This document shows, piece after piece, positions 1-10,300 of a DNA stretch of 32,377 bases. Location: contig NW_024468540.1 of the NCBI RefSeq assembly GCF_001632365.1, positions 421,224 through 453,600 of the forward strand, written 5' to 3'. The DNA comes from Laetiporus sulphureus 93-53. Lineage: Eukaryota > Basidiomycota > Agaricomycetes > Polyporales > Laetiporaceae. Below the pieces are notes generated by a model. It was given only the letters and a program-made list of their open reading frames with translations, did not search any database and was not told the origin of the DNA. How positions within the stretch are numbered: position 1 is the first letter of the stretch; every line of letters begins with the position of its first letter. Made by a program: the position numbers and the translations under genes.

Positions 1-2
1 GT

Positions 3-347
3 TTACGTTACGTTCGCTCCATGGTTCTTCAGCCATCTGCGGACGACGCTCGGCTTGGGACAGGCTGTCGACTCTCCTGTGCCCTCGGTCCTTTCATACA
101 TGGACTGGCAACACTTGTACAATTTGCGCAGACACACGTCGCATTTGTCGGGGCTGTATGTGTTGCGGGTGAGACACGCCTGAAGCTCACAGGCTGCGTC
201 AAAGAAATAGCTGTCTTCCGATTCCTCGTTCGGTGTTGATCAGGACTACTAACCTTCAGCTTGGCATGCTTGCTCGGAAGATGGCTAGAATGATTAGGAT
301 GATCAATTGCCTGAAAGCTGCTAAGTTATCGTACATGCCTCGCTCAT
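3..347 (-). CDS. CMC4: CMC4-like twin CX9C mitochondrial protein (72 aa, 3 exons)
   Basis: Small cysteine-rich protein of the mitochondrial intermembrane space; the CMC4 family is imported and oxidised by the Mia40 pathway. The spliced model has exons 347-335, 268-254 and 193-3 (13, 15 and 191 bases), introns 334-269 and 253-194, and stops at TAA 5-3. It reads 72 residues. The N-terminus carries CQAEACELQACL, followed by a second cysteine pair in DKCDVCLRKLYKCCQ and a CPKPS motif, the order seen in yeast Cmc4, which is of very similar length. The donors are GTACGA and GTTAGT and the acceptors AAG and CAG. The middle exon is only 15 bases yet supplies the first conserved cysteine, which argues strongly that the splice model is right. 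Its stop lies three bases from the window edge, so the 3' UTR is outside. Confidence 0.85.
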
Positions 348-386
348 GGCGCCGGGTCTGAAGTACCAGTGTGGGACCGTTGCTAG

Positions 387-405
387 TTGGTTGGTTGGTT
401 GGTTG
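387..405. repeat. (TTGG)n short tandem repeat
   Basis: About five perfect copies of TTGG lie just upstream of the CMC4 start on the opposite strand, in non-coding sequence. Ordinary microsatellite. Confidence 0.8.
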
Positions 406-484
406 AGTCGATCGTCTGGCTCGAGCAGAGAGAAAGAAGTTTTGAGTTCAAGTTGTCAACATGTTGCTGTTCGAACGTTAGACT

Positions 485-535
485 TCAAAGCTTCACGCTT
501 CAAGCAAGCTTCAAGCTTCAAGCTTCAACTTCAAG
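485..535. repeat. Degenerate CTTCAAG/CAAGCTT repeat tract
   Basis: Repeated CTTCAAGC and TTCAAGCTT units (each containing the palindrome AAGCTT) fill about 50 bases of intergenic DNA. No gene crosses it. It may be a simple expansion; a regulatory role cannot be judged from sequence. Confidence 0.7.
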
Positions 536-1017
536 GATTTCGGGATCCAGTTGGCGCCTGACGACGTCATGGGAAGTTAGAGTTACATTTACATCAATCA
601 ACCAATACGGCATGTCTACAGGATCAACAGAACGATCATCAAGCATCCGCCATCAAAAGATGCGGAGACTCTCACCAAACTTATCCAAGGACCAGAACCG
701 ATAATCAACGACTCGGAAGAGTTCAGACGCTGTTCTATTACCTTGCGACTGCAAGATTTCTCCCGCGCACAATTGTAACGCGATTTTTGTAAGAGAGGTT
801 TGCGCTTGTTTGTCTCTTTCTCTTCTCTTCCACCCGTTTTCCCTCCGGCCGTTCCAGTCTTTTTCAGTCTTTTTCGCTCCTACGATCTACGTCATTGCTC
901 CCTTTTTTTATCTGAGTTCTTCTACTCTTCAAGCTTCATCTTTTGCTTATATTCGTAATCCTCGTCGCGATAACATCTATACGGACCGTCGATACCCAAC
1001 AAGCAACAAGGGTCGAA

Positions 1018-1537
1018 TGAAGAAGACTGTGCAGAACAAAGATCACATCAAGTCGGAACGCGACGAGGAGGAGGACGTCGAACCATGTGCAGCACGAGAA
1101 TACAGAACGGCGTGTAGTACGACGAGCAACACAATGAATGCAATTGGCCCCGACTCTCTCATATCCGCGAGTCCCTCTCTCCTCTTCCACCGTCAAGGAT
1201 TATACTCAACGATGAGGTTCTGGACATTGAACCGCAGCTGATATTGAAGTACGCGAATCGAGGATACACGTTAGCTTCCACGACAGCCGCCTGGACCCCA
1301 CACTCGCGTTGTCGCCGCTCGGGCTGCTGCAGGAGACAACGAACGTTCGAGGATCGAGCATGCCTCCGCCTCACCTTCGACGACCGTCACGCGGTACATG
1401 CCAACGAGGACATACACGTCGCTTGGCGATTGTCGGACGCGCCTTGCAGAACGAACTACACCACCGTTGCGACAGGCCCCGCCGCATTCTGCGGCACCAC
1501 GCACGAAATGACTCAGCGTTTCCGAAACTTACTGTAA
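1018..1537 (+). CDS. Possible spliced gene of unknown function
   Basis: An ATG at 1018 follows the CT-rich promoter-like tract and opens a charged N-terminus. A second frame runs open from a TAG at about 1108-1110 to TAA at 1535-1537, roughly 140 codons, and from about 1370 it has the C-ending codon preference of the real genes nearby (for example RLTFDDRHAVHANEDIHVAW). This frame has no internal ATG before its last few codons, so it needs an upstream exon. One in-frame option is a donor at 1030 and an acceptor ending at 1110, giving a phase-0 join, but the donor GTGCAG is weak. No family is recognised. It could equally be a decayed gene, and the exact structure is unresolved. Confidence 0.3.
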
Positions 1538-2063
1538 TTTACACTCTTTTCCTCTGTCCTGCTGTCCTGCTCCAAAAGTCTTCCATACTCTCCTACTCCT
1601 CATCGTCATACATTTTTAATGGTACTATGAACTAATATCTCTGCTATCACGCACATGCGCCCGCTTCGCCATATCTCGCCATGAGACGACTACTAACGCG
1701 TATCACTATGTAAACTATACAATGATGTACTTTTTTTAATGGTTCACAGCACCCATCGCCTCACGACCGTCCGCGTTCAGTCGCAAGGTGTGCTGCCGGC
1801 GACAGCCGGCGCTTCTCGACTGATCCGAAGGCGCTGAATTGTAACTCATATCTCCTCCTCTGACTACCGCGCGGAACCCACATCCCACTGGTCATTCGGA
1901 ACCGGCCGTGCGCATGCAAGCGCCGCCGACACCCCCAAGTTGACATTAGGAGATAAATTGGGTGTGCGACACGGTTATACATATGACAGACCACACAAAG
2001 ATACGGAAACACTCAGAACCCAGAAACAGATTTAGGTAACACTCTGGAAATACAATCACAAGT
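1538..2063. other. Intergenic, no gene seen
   Basis: Only short arginine-rich or low-complexity open frames are present. The stretch lies between the possible gene ending at 1537 and the 3' side of the kinase-like segment. Two GCCGGC palindromes separated by four bases sit near 1795-1811, without other support for a function. Confidence 0.4.
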
Positions 2064-3300
2064 ACTGGACGAGTATAGCTACAAAGACGAGTCATAATGT
2101 CCGCGAAGCTAGACGGCTAGTAGAAGTAGGATCAGCCACGTCGTTCGGTAAGGTAAACTATACTGCACATGCTACTATAGTTCAATGAGAAATCACTGCT
2201 ACAAAAGTTCGGGCCTAAGGAAATATGTCGTAGACAGCAACGCCTCATGTAACATCCACATGAGATGCTGATCATGATCACTAGAGTTCCAGCGAGCATC
2301 GCAGAACCTGCAAGTCCGTACAACCCGGGCCCGGACACACGTGTCCTGGCCAAAACGTCTCGAAATCTGCAATCCGAACGGTAGAATTCTCCCGCAATAG
2401 AATGTTGCATGGCGAAAGATCATCGTGAACGATTCCGGCTTTGTGTAACTCGGCGACCTGATGGTAGATCGCCTCTCTGAGGATAGTGTCAACAACAGCA
2501 GTCATTCGCATGATGATAGCATACCGGGTCACCAGATCGAGATCAAAATCCATTAACGCAGTGCCGCAGTGCTCCAGGACTAAGATGGTCGTGCCCGTAC
2601 TGTCTTCGTACAGCCCAAAGCAACGCGGTGCAATTCCTGGGTGATGATGCAAAATCTTGTATGCATCTAGTTCCTGCCTGAGCTTGAGACCGCTGGGCTC
2701 ATCAATCGCAATTTTCAGCGCCACCTCTATCGTCTCTCCTCCAAGTGGCTCGATAAGAGCGTGACCACCCCAGACTTGATTAACGACCGACAGCTGATTG
2801 TTTATTCAGGAAGATGCCAGCACGAGGTGTCATTGGCAAGTCTACGCATCCTGCTGTCGCCGTGTCAGACCGACGTTCAGCGCTTTGAAGAGATTCGATG
2901 TCCAGCAATGTTGTACGGTCTTCGGGGGCTTCCTTTATTGAATCCTGGCGTCCTATCGTCCCTGAGGAGAGAGAGGCTCCATCCGAATTCGCAGCGTGGG
3001 AAATGCTTGCGTGAGTTGAAGTACCGTGCAAAGAGGACAATATTTCGGAATTCGATCTTGATGATCCCGACTCGTTAGATCCAACACTGACTACATTGGT
3101 AGATGTGTCGCCAGTACCGACAGAGTGAATGGGTACGAGATGTGTGAAGCCTGTTGAGCGAAATCCGCCCCCGTAGAACGCCAAATGGACGCCTTCAAAA
3201 GCATTCTGCCACAAATGAGACGAGGGCCACAAAATGGTACAGATGCACACACCAATTTCCATTGCTGCCGTTCCATACGCTTCTGCTGCTCATCGTAATC
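2064..3300 (-). repeat. Kinase-like segmental duplication, copy 1
   Basis: This segment is repeated in the same orientation at 24554-25823. Similarity starts in the 3' flank of the kinase-like gene (ACTGGAC at 2064 and 24554), runs through the kinase-like exon and the short intron before it, and fades just upstream of the KRMERQ codons. By eye, the first 100 bases differ at about one position in ten, mostly transitions. Because similarity includes an intron and 3' non-coding sequence, this is a DNA-level duplication and not a processed copy. Confidence 0.8.
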
Positions 3301-4909
3301 ACCATGTTGGTTTTGATGGCTATCGTGACCATTATTGTCATCTCCATCATGATTGCTGTCTTCATCTGCTTTATTAAGACCTTCGTCGGCATCATCGTTC
3401 TCGTTATCTTCGCTCATGCCATCTTTGTCATTCCTTCGCCTCTTCTGCTTCGGCTGCTCCGCATCAGAACCGCCATGTGTACGTTTCTTTGCTCCATCTT
3501 TGGCGACCCCTAAAGGCGGGTCTCGCCAACGTTCACCGCCATTCGCCGAGGATCGAACCACTGCATCTTCAATTGCCGTGATGACAAGGCCAGTCAGATC
3601 TTGCAGGTAAGACTTCAGGTTGGAACCCAGGAGGAACATGTCTGACATGACAGCGACCTGCTCCTCTCGATGACGTTGAAGTACTGAAGACATAGGTCCA
3701 GACGTGAGAAGTTCGTAGGTGCCGTTATGCGTCACCAGGCGCGACCACATCTGATGTCAAGTTAAATATGTACGATGGAAGGAGGAAAATGAACGTCAGC
3801 CAAGTATTTACTTGAATATACGTTTCCCAAGCGCTTGACACGAACATCTCTGCATCGTCCAGCAAGGACTCGTCAGTCAGGCCAAGCGACGGACAAACGT
3901 CACGTATGGATGACTTGAGTTCAGCTAGCTGCTCGATATCTTTCGTGGCAGCCGTCGGAAATACCTTGGTCGCTTCTGTACCTTCATTTGCACCAATCTT
4001 CTTCGGATGCTTCTTCTTTCGTTTCACGCCTGGAGAGTAGGTTTTGTCATACACGGAGATCTGCTCTGCAACACGTTGGAAGGCTGCGCGGAGTTGTTCT
4101 TCTGATGGGAGTGCTACATTCGAGGGACCGTCTTGTGACATGCGCCCGTCAGCCGTTAGAGCCGCAAAGTGATCATGACAGAATTTGAATGGCTGGCATA
4201 TGTCGCAGTCGATGCTGCACGACGGGAATGATCGCCCACTCCGAGCTAGAACCGCAATCATGGCAATCATCGACAGGTATATCCTAGGGTTTCCGGCAAG
4301 CACATTCTTGTATTCAATGGTCATGAGAGCGCCTAGTCCTCGGTATTTGTCCGGAATGAGAGATTCTGATTCTCCGCTAGTCACGAATTCGACAATTGCG
4401 TCGGCCCTTTCTGTTTTCCGGGTAGATGAAACGACAGTGAGAATCGGGGGAGGTTCGCCTTCCTCCCGACAGACAGAGTTGCAGAGCATGGCTGATATCA
4501 GCGTGAAAAGATCGTAGAATACTTTTCCCATAGCGTCAGCCACGCTTTCTTCGTTACTGAGGTGGGATGAGAAAGCACCCTTGATGGAATGGTTGATGAG
4601 ATCGATAACGTGTCTCGATTGTTGTTCATCTCGTGCCAGGAACTTTACGCAAGTGTCATTCGATCCAACGAGCCGGAGGATTGCATCATGAAATGATATT
4701 AGCATCCCCTCATCTAGCCCTAGCTTCTTTATGCGCATATACGCAGGTAGATGCCTATCATAGATGGTAGGCGGTCGAGTGGCCAGGGAGCGAGTATGTT
4801 CCGGAGACAGCACGAAGTCCCCCTTTCGAATCTTTGCCATCTTTTCAAATATGAAGTCGATGGCTTCCTCGGCTTTCGGAGGGGAGGAGCCGCTAGATGA
4901 AAGAGACAT
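2281..4909 (-). pseudogene. Nuclease-like plus protein-kinase-like fusion gene, frameshifted
   Basis: Exon 1 (4909-3812, 366 residues), intron 3811-3751 (GTAAAT...CAG), exon 2 (3750-3253), intron 3252-3206 (GTGTGT...CAG), then exon 3 from 3205. Exon 1 has ADAIVEF around residue 170 and TIEYKN with E199-x-K201, the spacing of a PD-(D/E)XK nuclease core (inference). Exon 2 has a basic, NLS-like stretch (KKR...KQKRRR, about 454-471) followed by an Asp/Asn/His-rich acidic linker to about 520. The C-terminal part is kinase-like: VALK, HDDLSPCN as a catalytic-loop motif, and DFE where kinases have DFG. A two-base deletion relative to the second copy puts TAA at 2782-2780 before the kinase core, which continues in another frame to TAG at 2283-2281. 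It is either a recent pseudogene or a sequencing error. The ATG at 4909 was preferred to 4993 because the extra 28 residues look like repeats of upstream GTCACAGA-type DNA. Confidence 0.65.
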
Positions 4910-5110
4910 GTTGAACAAGCAGGAGGACAGGAGATGCTTTGGTCGGAAAGAGAGCACGGAGCCACAGAGAGTCACAGAATCACACAGAGTCACGGACCTA
5001 AGATCCCACGGTGGACATACTCAAACATCTCTGCGCGCGTGTCCGAAACCAGTCTGCTTTCAAGCTGCTTGCGCTCGCAAGAGAACTGGCTGCTCCTCTG
5101 ATATCAAACG
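4910..5110. promoter_or_regulatory. Divergent promoter between the fusion gene and the mitochondrial-protein gene
   Basis: About 200 bases separate the two divergently oriented start codons. The part nearest 4960-5000 has short repeats of the form CACAGAGTCACNGA. No specific factor site is recognised. Confidence 0.4.
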
Positions 5111-7019
5111 ATGCTGCGGAACTCACTGCACCGTGGCGTTTGGGGTCGACGCCCGAAGAGACCTCAATGTAGATTTTACGTCACCGGTAAAATTCCTGAC
5201 TATCACTCGAAAGTCAACTGTCAGTGACCGTCCCGTATCGTTAGTCTTCACAAGGTGAAATGACAATCATGCTTGTAGTCTTCGTTTTCTCCGTCGACAG
5301 GGAAGCGGCTATGCGGAAAATGAGCCTAGCAATGTCAGTGAGATGCGGGCATCGAAGTGTGTTGCAAGCTCTCGGAGATGCATTACCCTTCCAGTCAAAC
5401 CACATCCGAACAAAGCCGCTTCTCATGCAGGCTGTGTACCTTCCTATGTGGCTCATACATGCAGAGATTGAAGCGAAGATATGGCAACCGATGGCGCCGG
5501 ACGGCGAGATCCAGCAGGTAGCGTAAGCATCCTGCAACTCAAACATATCTGCCTGAACTTGGCTTTTTCCCAGCAAAGCGTACTATGTATTCAACAAGCT
5601 CAAAGATCGTACGTTCGTGTGCTATCTATCACACTTCGCAATTCGACATGTCTTCCCCAGGTGCATGCCAGGTACAGGGTTATTTGCCATGTTCTATGAC
5701 ACCTGACTTCACTCCGCCTTGAAGGGATCGCGCATGACCCGTTGTCTCGAATCTCATTCTCATTACAACGATCCAACTGGATTTCATTTTGCATCCCCGC
5801 CTCTGAGTTGCATGACCAACCTCTCGAAGAGGACATTATATACATGGAATTCCAGCGCAGTCCGTTGGACATTGTGGACGCCGTCCGGTCGTTCTCACGA
5901 GAACAAGCAAATATGGGGAAGGACACACGGTTTCATCCTGGTACCGTGAAGGAAATCTTCGTGCGTCGAATTATTACAGCCTGCTCAAACAGCATCAGCA
6001 CGCTGAGTTTTCGGGGCAGTTCTCAGCGAACCCTGTTCTAATGCCACTTTGGTTGGCACAATATGAGACCGTTTTGAAACAAAGAATCACTGTGATACTT
6101 GAGGCGTATCATGACAATGTCAGTTCATCAGCTTTTCCGCTTTGTGATAATAGTATGCACAACCCATGCACTCCAAGCACATCTCCTACTTCTTTTCATT
6201 CTCTAGAGCACCTTGTTCTACATGGCTGTGCTACTTTGCTTACATTGCGCTTACAGGGTCGCATCATTGTCGTAGATACCGATAAACCGGCTAAACCCGT
6301 CTTGACGGAGAAAAAGACTTCCGTACTGAAGCTGATCACCAAATTCCTTCGTCGACAACTTCCTTACAACCGTCATGTCTACTCCGCTGAAGAGCGCACC
6401 GATTTCGCGCATGTCGAGACTCTATCCTTCGTGGAGCCGGAGTATCCACCGGGTCGTGTTATGACGGAGTGGATCAACGAACATTTGTCTCAGGGGTTGT
6501 TGGTGAACGACACCGTGCTCGGCCGGCATGGAGATGGTATACCGGCCTCAGACTGGGAAGACCCTCGTATTCGACCTCTGGTTCTCGAAGACACCATGCG
6601 CAACGACCTCTACATGGAAATTGACTGTTACCGTCGCGCCGTGGAAGCAGTACTTCAGGTATGACACGTTTCGTGGCTCTAAGTCATTATCAATATTTTT
6701 GACCTGTTTGCAGGCCCGCAAGCCCGGCTACACGAGCAAAATGCACGGCTACGTTGCCATACCCAACTTCTCTAGGGTGGACAATATCACACCGCGCATG
6801 CGAGAAATTACAAGCATGTACCGCCGCGTCGCTGCCAGCAACAGAGAGCTGAGAGAAATAGTGCCCACGGAGAGCTTGCGAGCGCGGCTGAAAGAGGCCG
6901 AGCGTTGGATGACGGAGTGGCGACCGGATTGGTGGGAGGAGCGCGAGAGCGGTGTAGCTAATCCCATCGGGAATCCAAAAAGTGGTCGTGGTTCCACAGC
7001 GCGGACCCCGAGATCGTGA
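5111..7019 (+). CDS. Uncharacterised protein with mitochondrial presequence (497 aa, 7 exons)
   Basis: Exons 5111-5219, 5279-5522, 5574-5671, 5725-5960, 6020-6118, 6257-6658 and 6714-7019 join without stop to give 497 residues; all introns are GT-AG and 51-138 bases long. The first 25 residues (MLRNSLHRGVWGRRPKRPQC...) are rich in Arg, contain no acidic residue and look like a matrix-targeting presequence. Later blocks include AVYLPMWLIHAEIEAKIW, MPGIAHDPLSRISFS and ANPVLMPLWLAQYE, and a Trp/Glu-rich C-terminus (ERWMTEWRPDWWEER). I believe this is a conserved basidiomycete family but cannot name a function. The 138-base intron 6119-6256 is a multiple of three and open, so retention would not break the frame. 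The fourth intron (5961-6019) was chosen because it keeps frame and has a GTGCGT donor; an alternative in-frame reading exists around 5930-6020. Confidence 0.7.
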
Positions 7020-7386
7020 GGCTGGTGACCGTAATGCATATAGATGATTTTTGCTAGGGATGTAGAGCACATGACCTCCCACCCTCGAGGATGGGCCACC
7101 GATTAGACGTCAATGGCTGCGATGATTAAGTGCACGTAACGATTTGCCGTGTTGCCTGGAGGAGGGGCAGTGACTTCGACGATGAAAGACTTTTCACCGC
7201 TTCAAATTTGGTGAAGGATGCGATATATTTGAAATCTCCATTGTTTTGTGGTAGAATTACAATCACAACTTAACGGTCCGTTGAAATAAGTTCTATCCAT
7301 TGGTCAGCTTTGATAAGCCTTAACGAAACGGCTGGCTCACAGAGGTGTTCCGCACAGCAGCACTACCGATGTATCGGATTCAGTCG
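7020..7386. other. Convergent 3' intergenic region
   Basis: Two 3' ends face each other here: the mitochondrial-type gene and MED14. The stretch is AT-richer than its neighbours and holds no coding signal; it presumably contains both 3' UTRs and polyadenylation sites. Confidence 0.5.
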
Positions 7387-10300
7387 TCAACGTGCCAGCC
7401 GTTGCAGAATCCGATCATGCAACGCTTTCCCCACAGCTCTGACAGCGGGGGCGTCACAAATCATGCCGATATCAATCGGTGTGACCCGTCCGCTAACCCC
7501 TGCCGAGCCCACAGATTTCAGAACCTCCGAGATCATGGCAGGAAAGTCTGCTATTGGTTGCAGCAGGAGGCTGGTATCGGCTGCTCGATCTGGTGCCGAG
7601 CGATAAAGCGGCGTAGGCTTGCTCGGAGATTGGTTGTTCAACCCAACGAGTTTTCCGGATGAATCTTCGGCGGCGAACAAAGAGAAGGCACCATCCATGA
7701 CAAGGACCCTGCCTTCTGTCATCAACCGGAAATCGAGCGCATGCCTGAACGTCGGCGTGAGTGAACGTGTTCATCATGAGTCTACGAAGCCCGCACCTTA
7801 AATCACCGTAGAGAATTCTAAACCAATACGCCGACTTCGGGAAGACATCGACATTGTCTCCTGATCGTGAGGTCGCGCTTCTGATGTCCTCAAGTTCCAG
7901 AACGATAGGCAAGGTATCGCGTAGCAAGGCGACGAGCGTGTGTAGAGACGCTGACAATCGGCCGTGTCTCAGTAGGGTGCATAGATATGGCTCTAGATCT
8001 TCGTGAGGGTTGTATGATGACCCTCCGTCCGGAGGCTTTTGCCCTATTGTATCTGTATCTGAAACGCGCGAGAACGTCAACTCGTATGACCCGCCAGTCA
8101 GAGACAGCTGATCCACGCAGGTGATGGAAACTGTGTAGTCGCCAGAATACGCAAACTCGACTGTTTGCAGGTCAAACGAGAGTAGCCGGACGTCTGACCA
8201 TCTGTACTTCTGCGACATCTGGGCCACTACAGAAAACATCAGCCAATCGCACCGCAGGATGTCAAGAGAATGTCTTACCCTCCCGAGCCACGACGACCAT
8301 CTTCGACACTCGCCCCCACTCCTCCAGGAACTCGTCAACACATTTGTCCACGTCTTCAGAAAGGAACGAGACGATAGCCTCTGTGGTATCATAGATGATT
8401 CTTTTCGATGGTCGTATGATACTGCTGCTACTGCTTGCCCTCTTGCCAATGGGTTGCTGTACGTACTTGAGTTTGACACACGTCACGACCTGCATAGGTT
8501 CGTCAGCGAAGGGCCGTGAAAGGGAGAGACACTGCAAAGAACCTGAGCCTGATTTTCAGACCACCAGTGCAATGGAATGATCCGGATGTTTGGCATCGCA
8601 GCCTCCGCAGCTGGGGCGCCTGACAGGATATCCGACGATTGTACACATAGGGCCGGTATAGACCGCGTGAGCGTCGACTGAACGAGCGCAAGTTCGGGTA
8701 TCTTTGCGATATTGCTCGCATCGACGGTTGTGTATGGTATACTTCTGGACTTGAACTGTTGTTCAATCTTCGTATACGCGACGCGAGCACTGCGGAGTGT
8801 TCAGTACTCAGACACCGCGAACGGGAATGAGGACATACCAACAGAACGCATAGATCTCTCGCAACGTGTGCGTCTCGAGGTTGAACCTCCTGGAATATCA
8901 TCAGCAGCGAGCAGCCGGTCGAAGATCATGCTACATACCGTCGCGTATACTGTTCTATAGAGCGTAGGTGCTCACCCTCATCATGAAGTCCGCGCTTCCG
9001 CTTTTGTCCAACCACGCCAGCATCAGCACCGTCTGCATGTGCCACGATGATCTCGTCACCGTGTATCCGCTTTACGTCCAGCCAGCCGACGTCCCTCATC
9101 GCCATTTGCGGGAACATGTCATTCTCGTTCTGCTGCACTTCGACCGAGATGAGAGCATATCTGAAATCTTCGTCCGCGATGACCAGGACGAGGTAATGGT
9201 TCGGAAACTTGGCCAATTGGATATACAACATGTCCTCCCGGCTGCGGCCGATTTTGCTGAGTTCTGTGATTAATTGAGCATTCGCAGCGACCGAGTAGAG
9301 TCAATAGATTAAGCTCACCTTCCGGAGGAAAGTTCCGTGTGCTGAAAGTCTGCAAGCCGATATAATTCGCTTTTTGCCGCGCGTTGTCGATGATAGTCTA
9401 GCGCAATTGTCAGATTATATAAGAAAGGCGGCATGAGATACTCACATTACGCTTGAGCACAAGCAGGCGGTAAGGAAGAGTACGCGGATCCATGTTTACC
9501 ATAGCGGTGATGAACGCATAGCGTCTTCCTCGGCCGGCAGCGGCAAGATCCCCCATGTCTCTCAGATTTAATTGCCCAGTTCGGGGATCGATCGTAATGA
9601 TTACAACCTCATCGGCACATAGGTGAGTACGGAGAGCGAGCAAGCCCTCTGTGAACCAGGTACGTCAATATCGGCAGCTTCGAGCACATGATTGTAGCCA
9701 GACCATCTACAACCAACGTAATCTCCCCTGGAGGAGAGAACATGGCCCGTGTTTCATTCCCATTTTGCAGCTGATGCTGGATGACTTTCAAGATCGCCTC
9801 CGAGTGCTTGGCAAGCACCTTCCGCAGCAATGACTCGAAGTCTAGGTTATCCGAGTCCTAAACACATCCTCCATCAGGTGCTCCTCAGTTTGAATCTACA
9901 TGCAACACGTACGATCGCGAGCTCAGCCTGCGATAGGTGGATATCCTGAGCCGGTACGGAGATGCCCAGTGCGTTCACCACCGGCTCCCACTTCACTTCA
10001 AATTGCAGTGGCTCGACTTCGTCAGACGGACGCTTGACATCCAGCTTTGCCTTCTCTTGCAGCTCGGCGAGAACGCGGGCCTTGGGCGAGCGATTGTCCT
10101 TATTATTCTTCGCTGCTGGCACGCGAACGATCGAGATCGTCAGGCGACCCCCAAGGAGAGGTATTGGCGGAGGCTGTCGGCCAGGGATTTTGGACGGTGG
10201 TTTGCGACTGGGAGGTATCAACTATCGAAGTTGATTTTGGCAAGCTGAATAGACGTACATCCAATATGACACCACCATTGTTTGCCGGCTATTCGTCATT

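Larger units (their letters stand above)
348..1017. other. Intergenic region with pyrimidine-rich promoter-like stretch
   Basis: Between the divergent CMC4 start and the next plus-strand candidate. It contains the two simple repeats listed separately and, from about 810 to 925, a strongly CT-rich tract typical of fungal core promoters. No convincing coding sequence or RNA gene was seen. Confidence 0.5.

Noticed and set aside
1790..1815. Tandem GCCGGC palindromes as a possible control site
   Set aside because: Only two copies in a GC-rich stretch, with no associated gene.
3206..3252. Apparent frameshift between the two kinase-like copies (four against five A)
   Set aside because: The difference falls inside a short intron with GT and CAG ends in both copies, so it does not affect the protein.
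3353..3610. Open plus-strand frames opposite the acidic linker of the fusion gene
   Set aside because: They are antisense shadows of the Asp/Asn-rich codons; the minus strand has introns, codon use and a homologous copy.
5900..6020. Alternative reading with NYYSLLKQHQHAEFSGQF continuing into the next exon
   Set aside because: It needs a weak donor or a 32-base intron; the 59-base intron 5961-6019 with a GTGCGT donor keeps frame. It remains a possible alternative.
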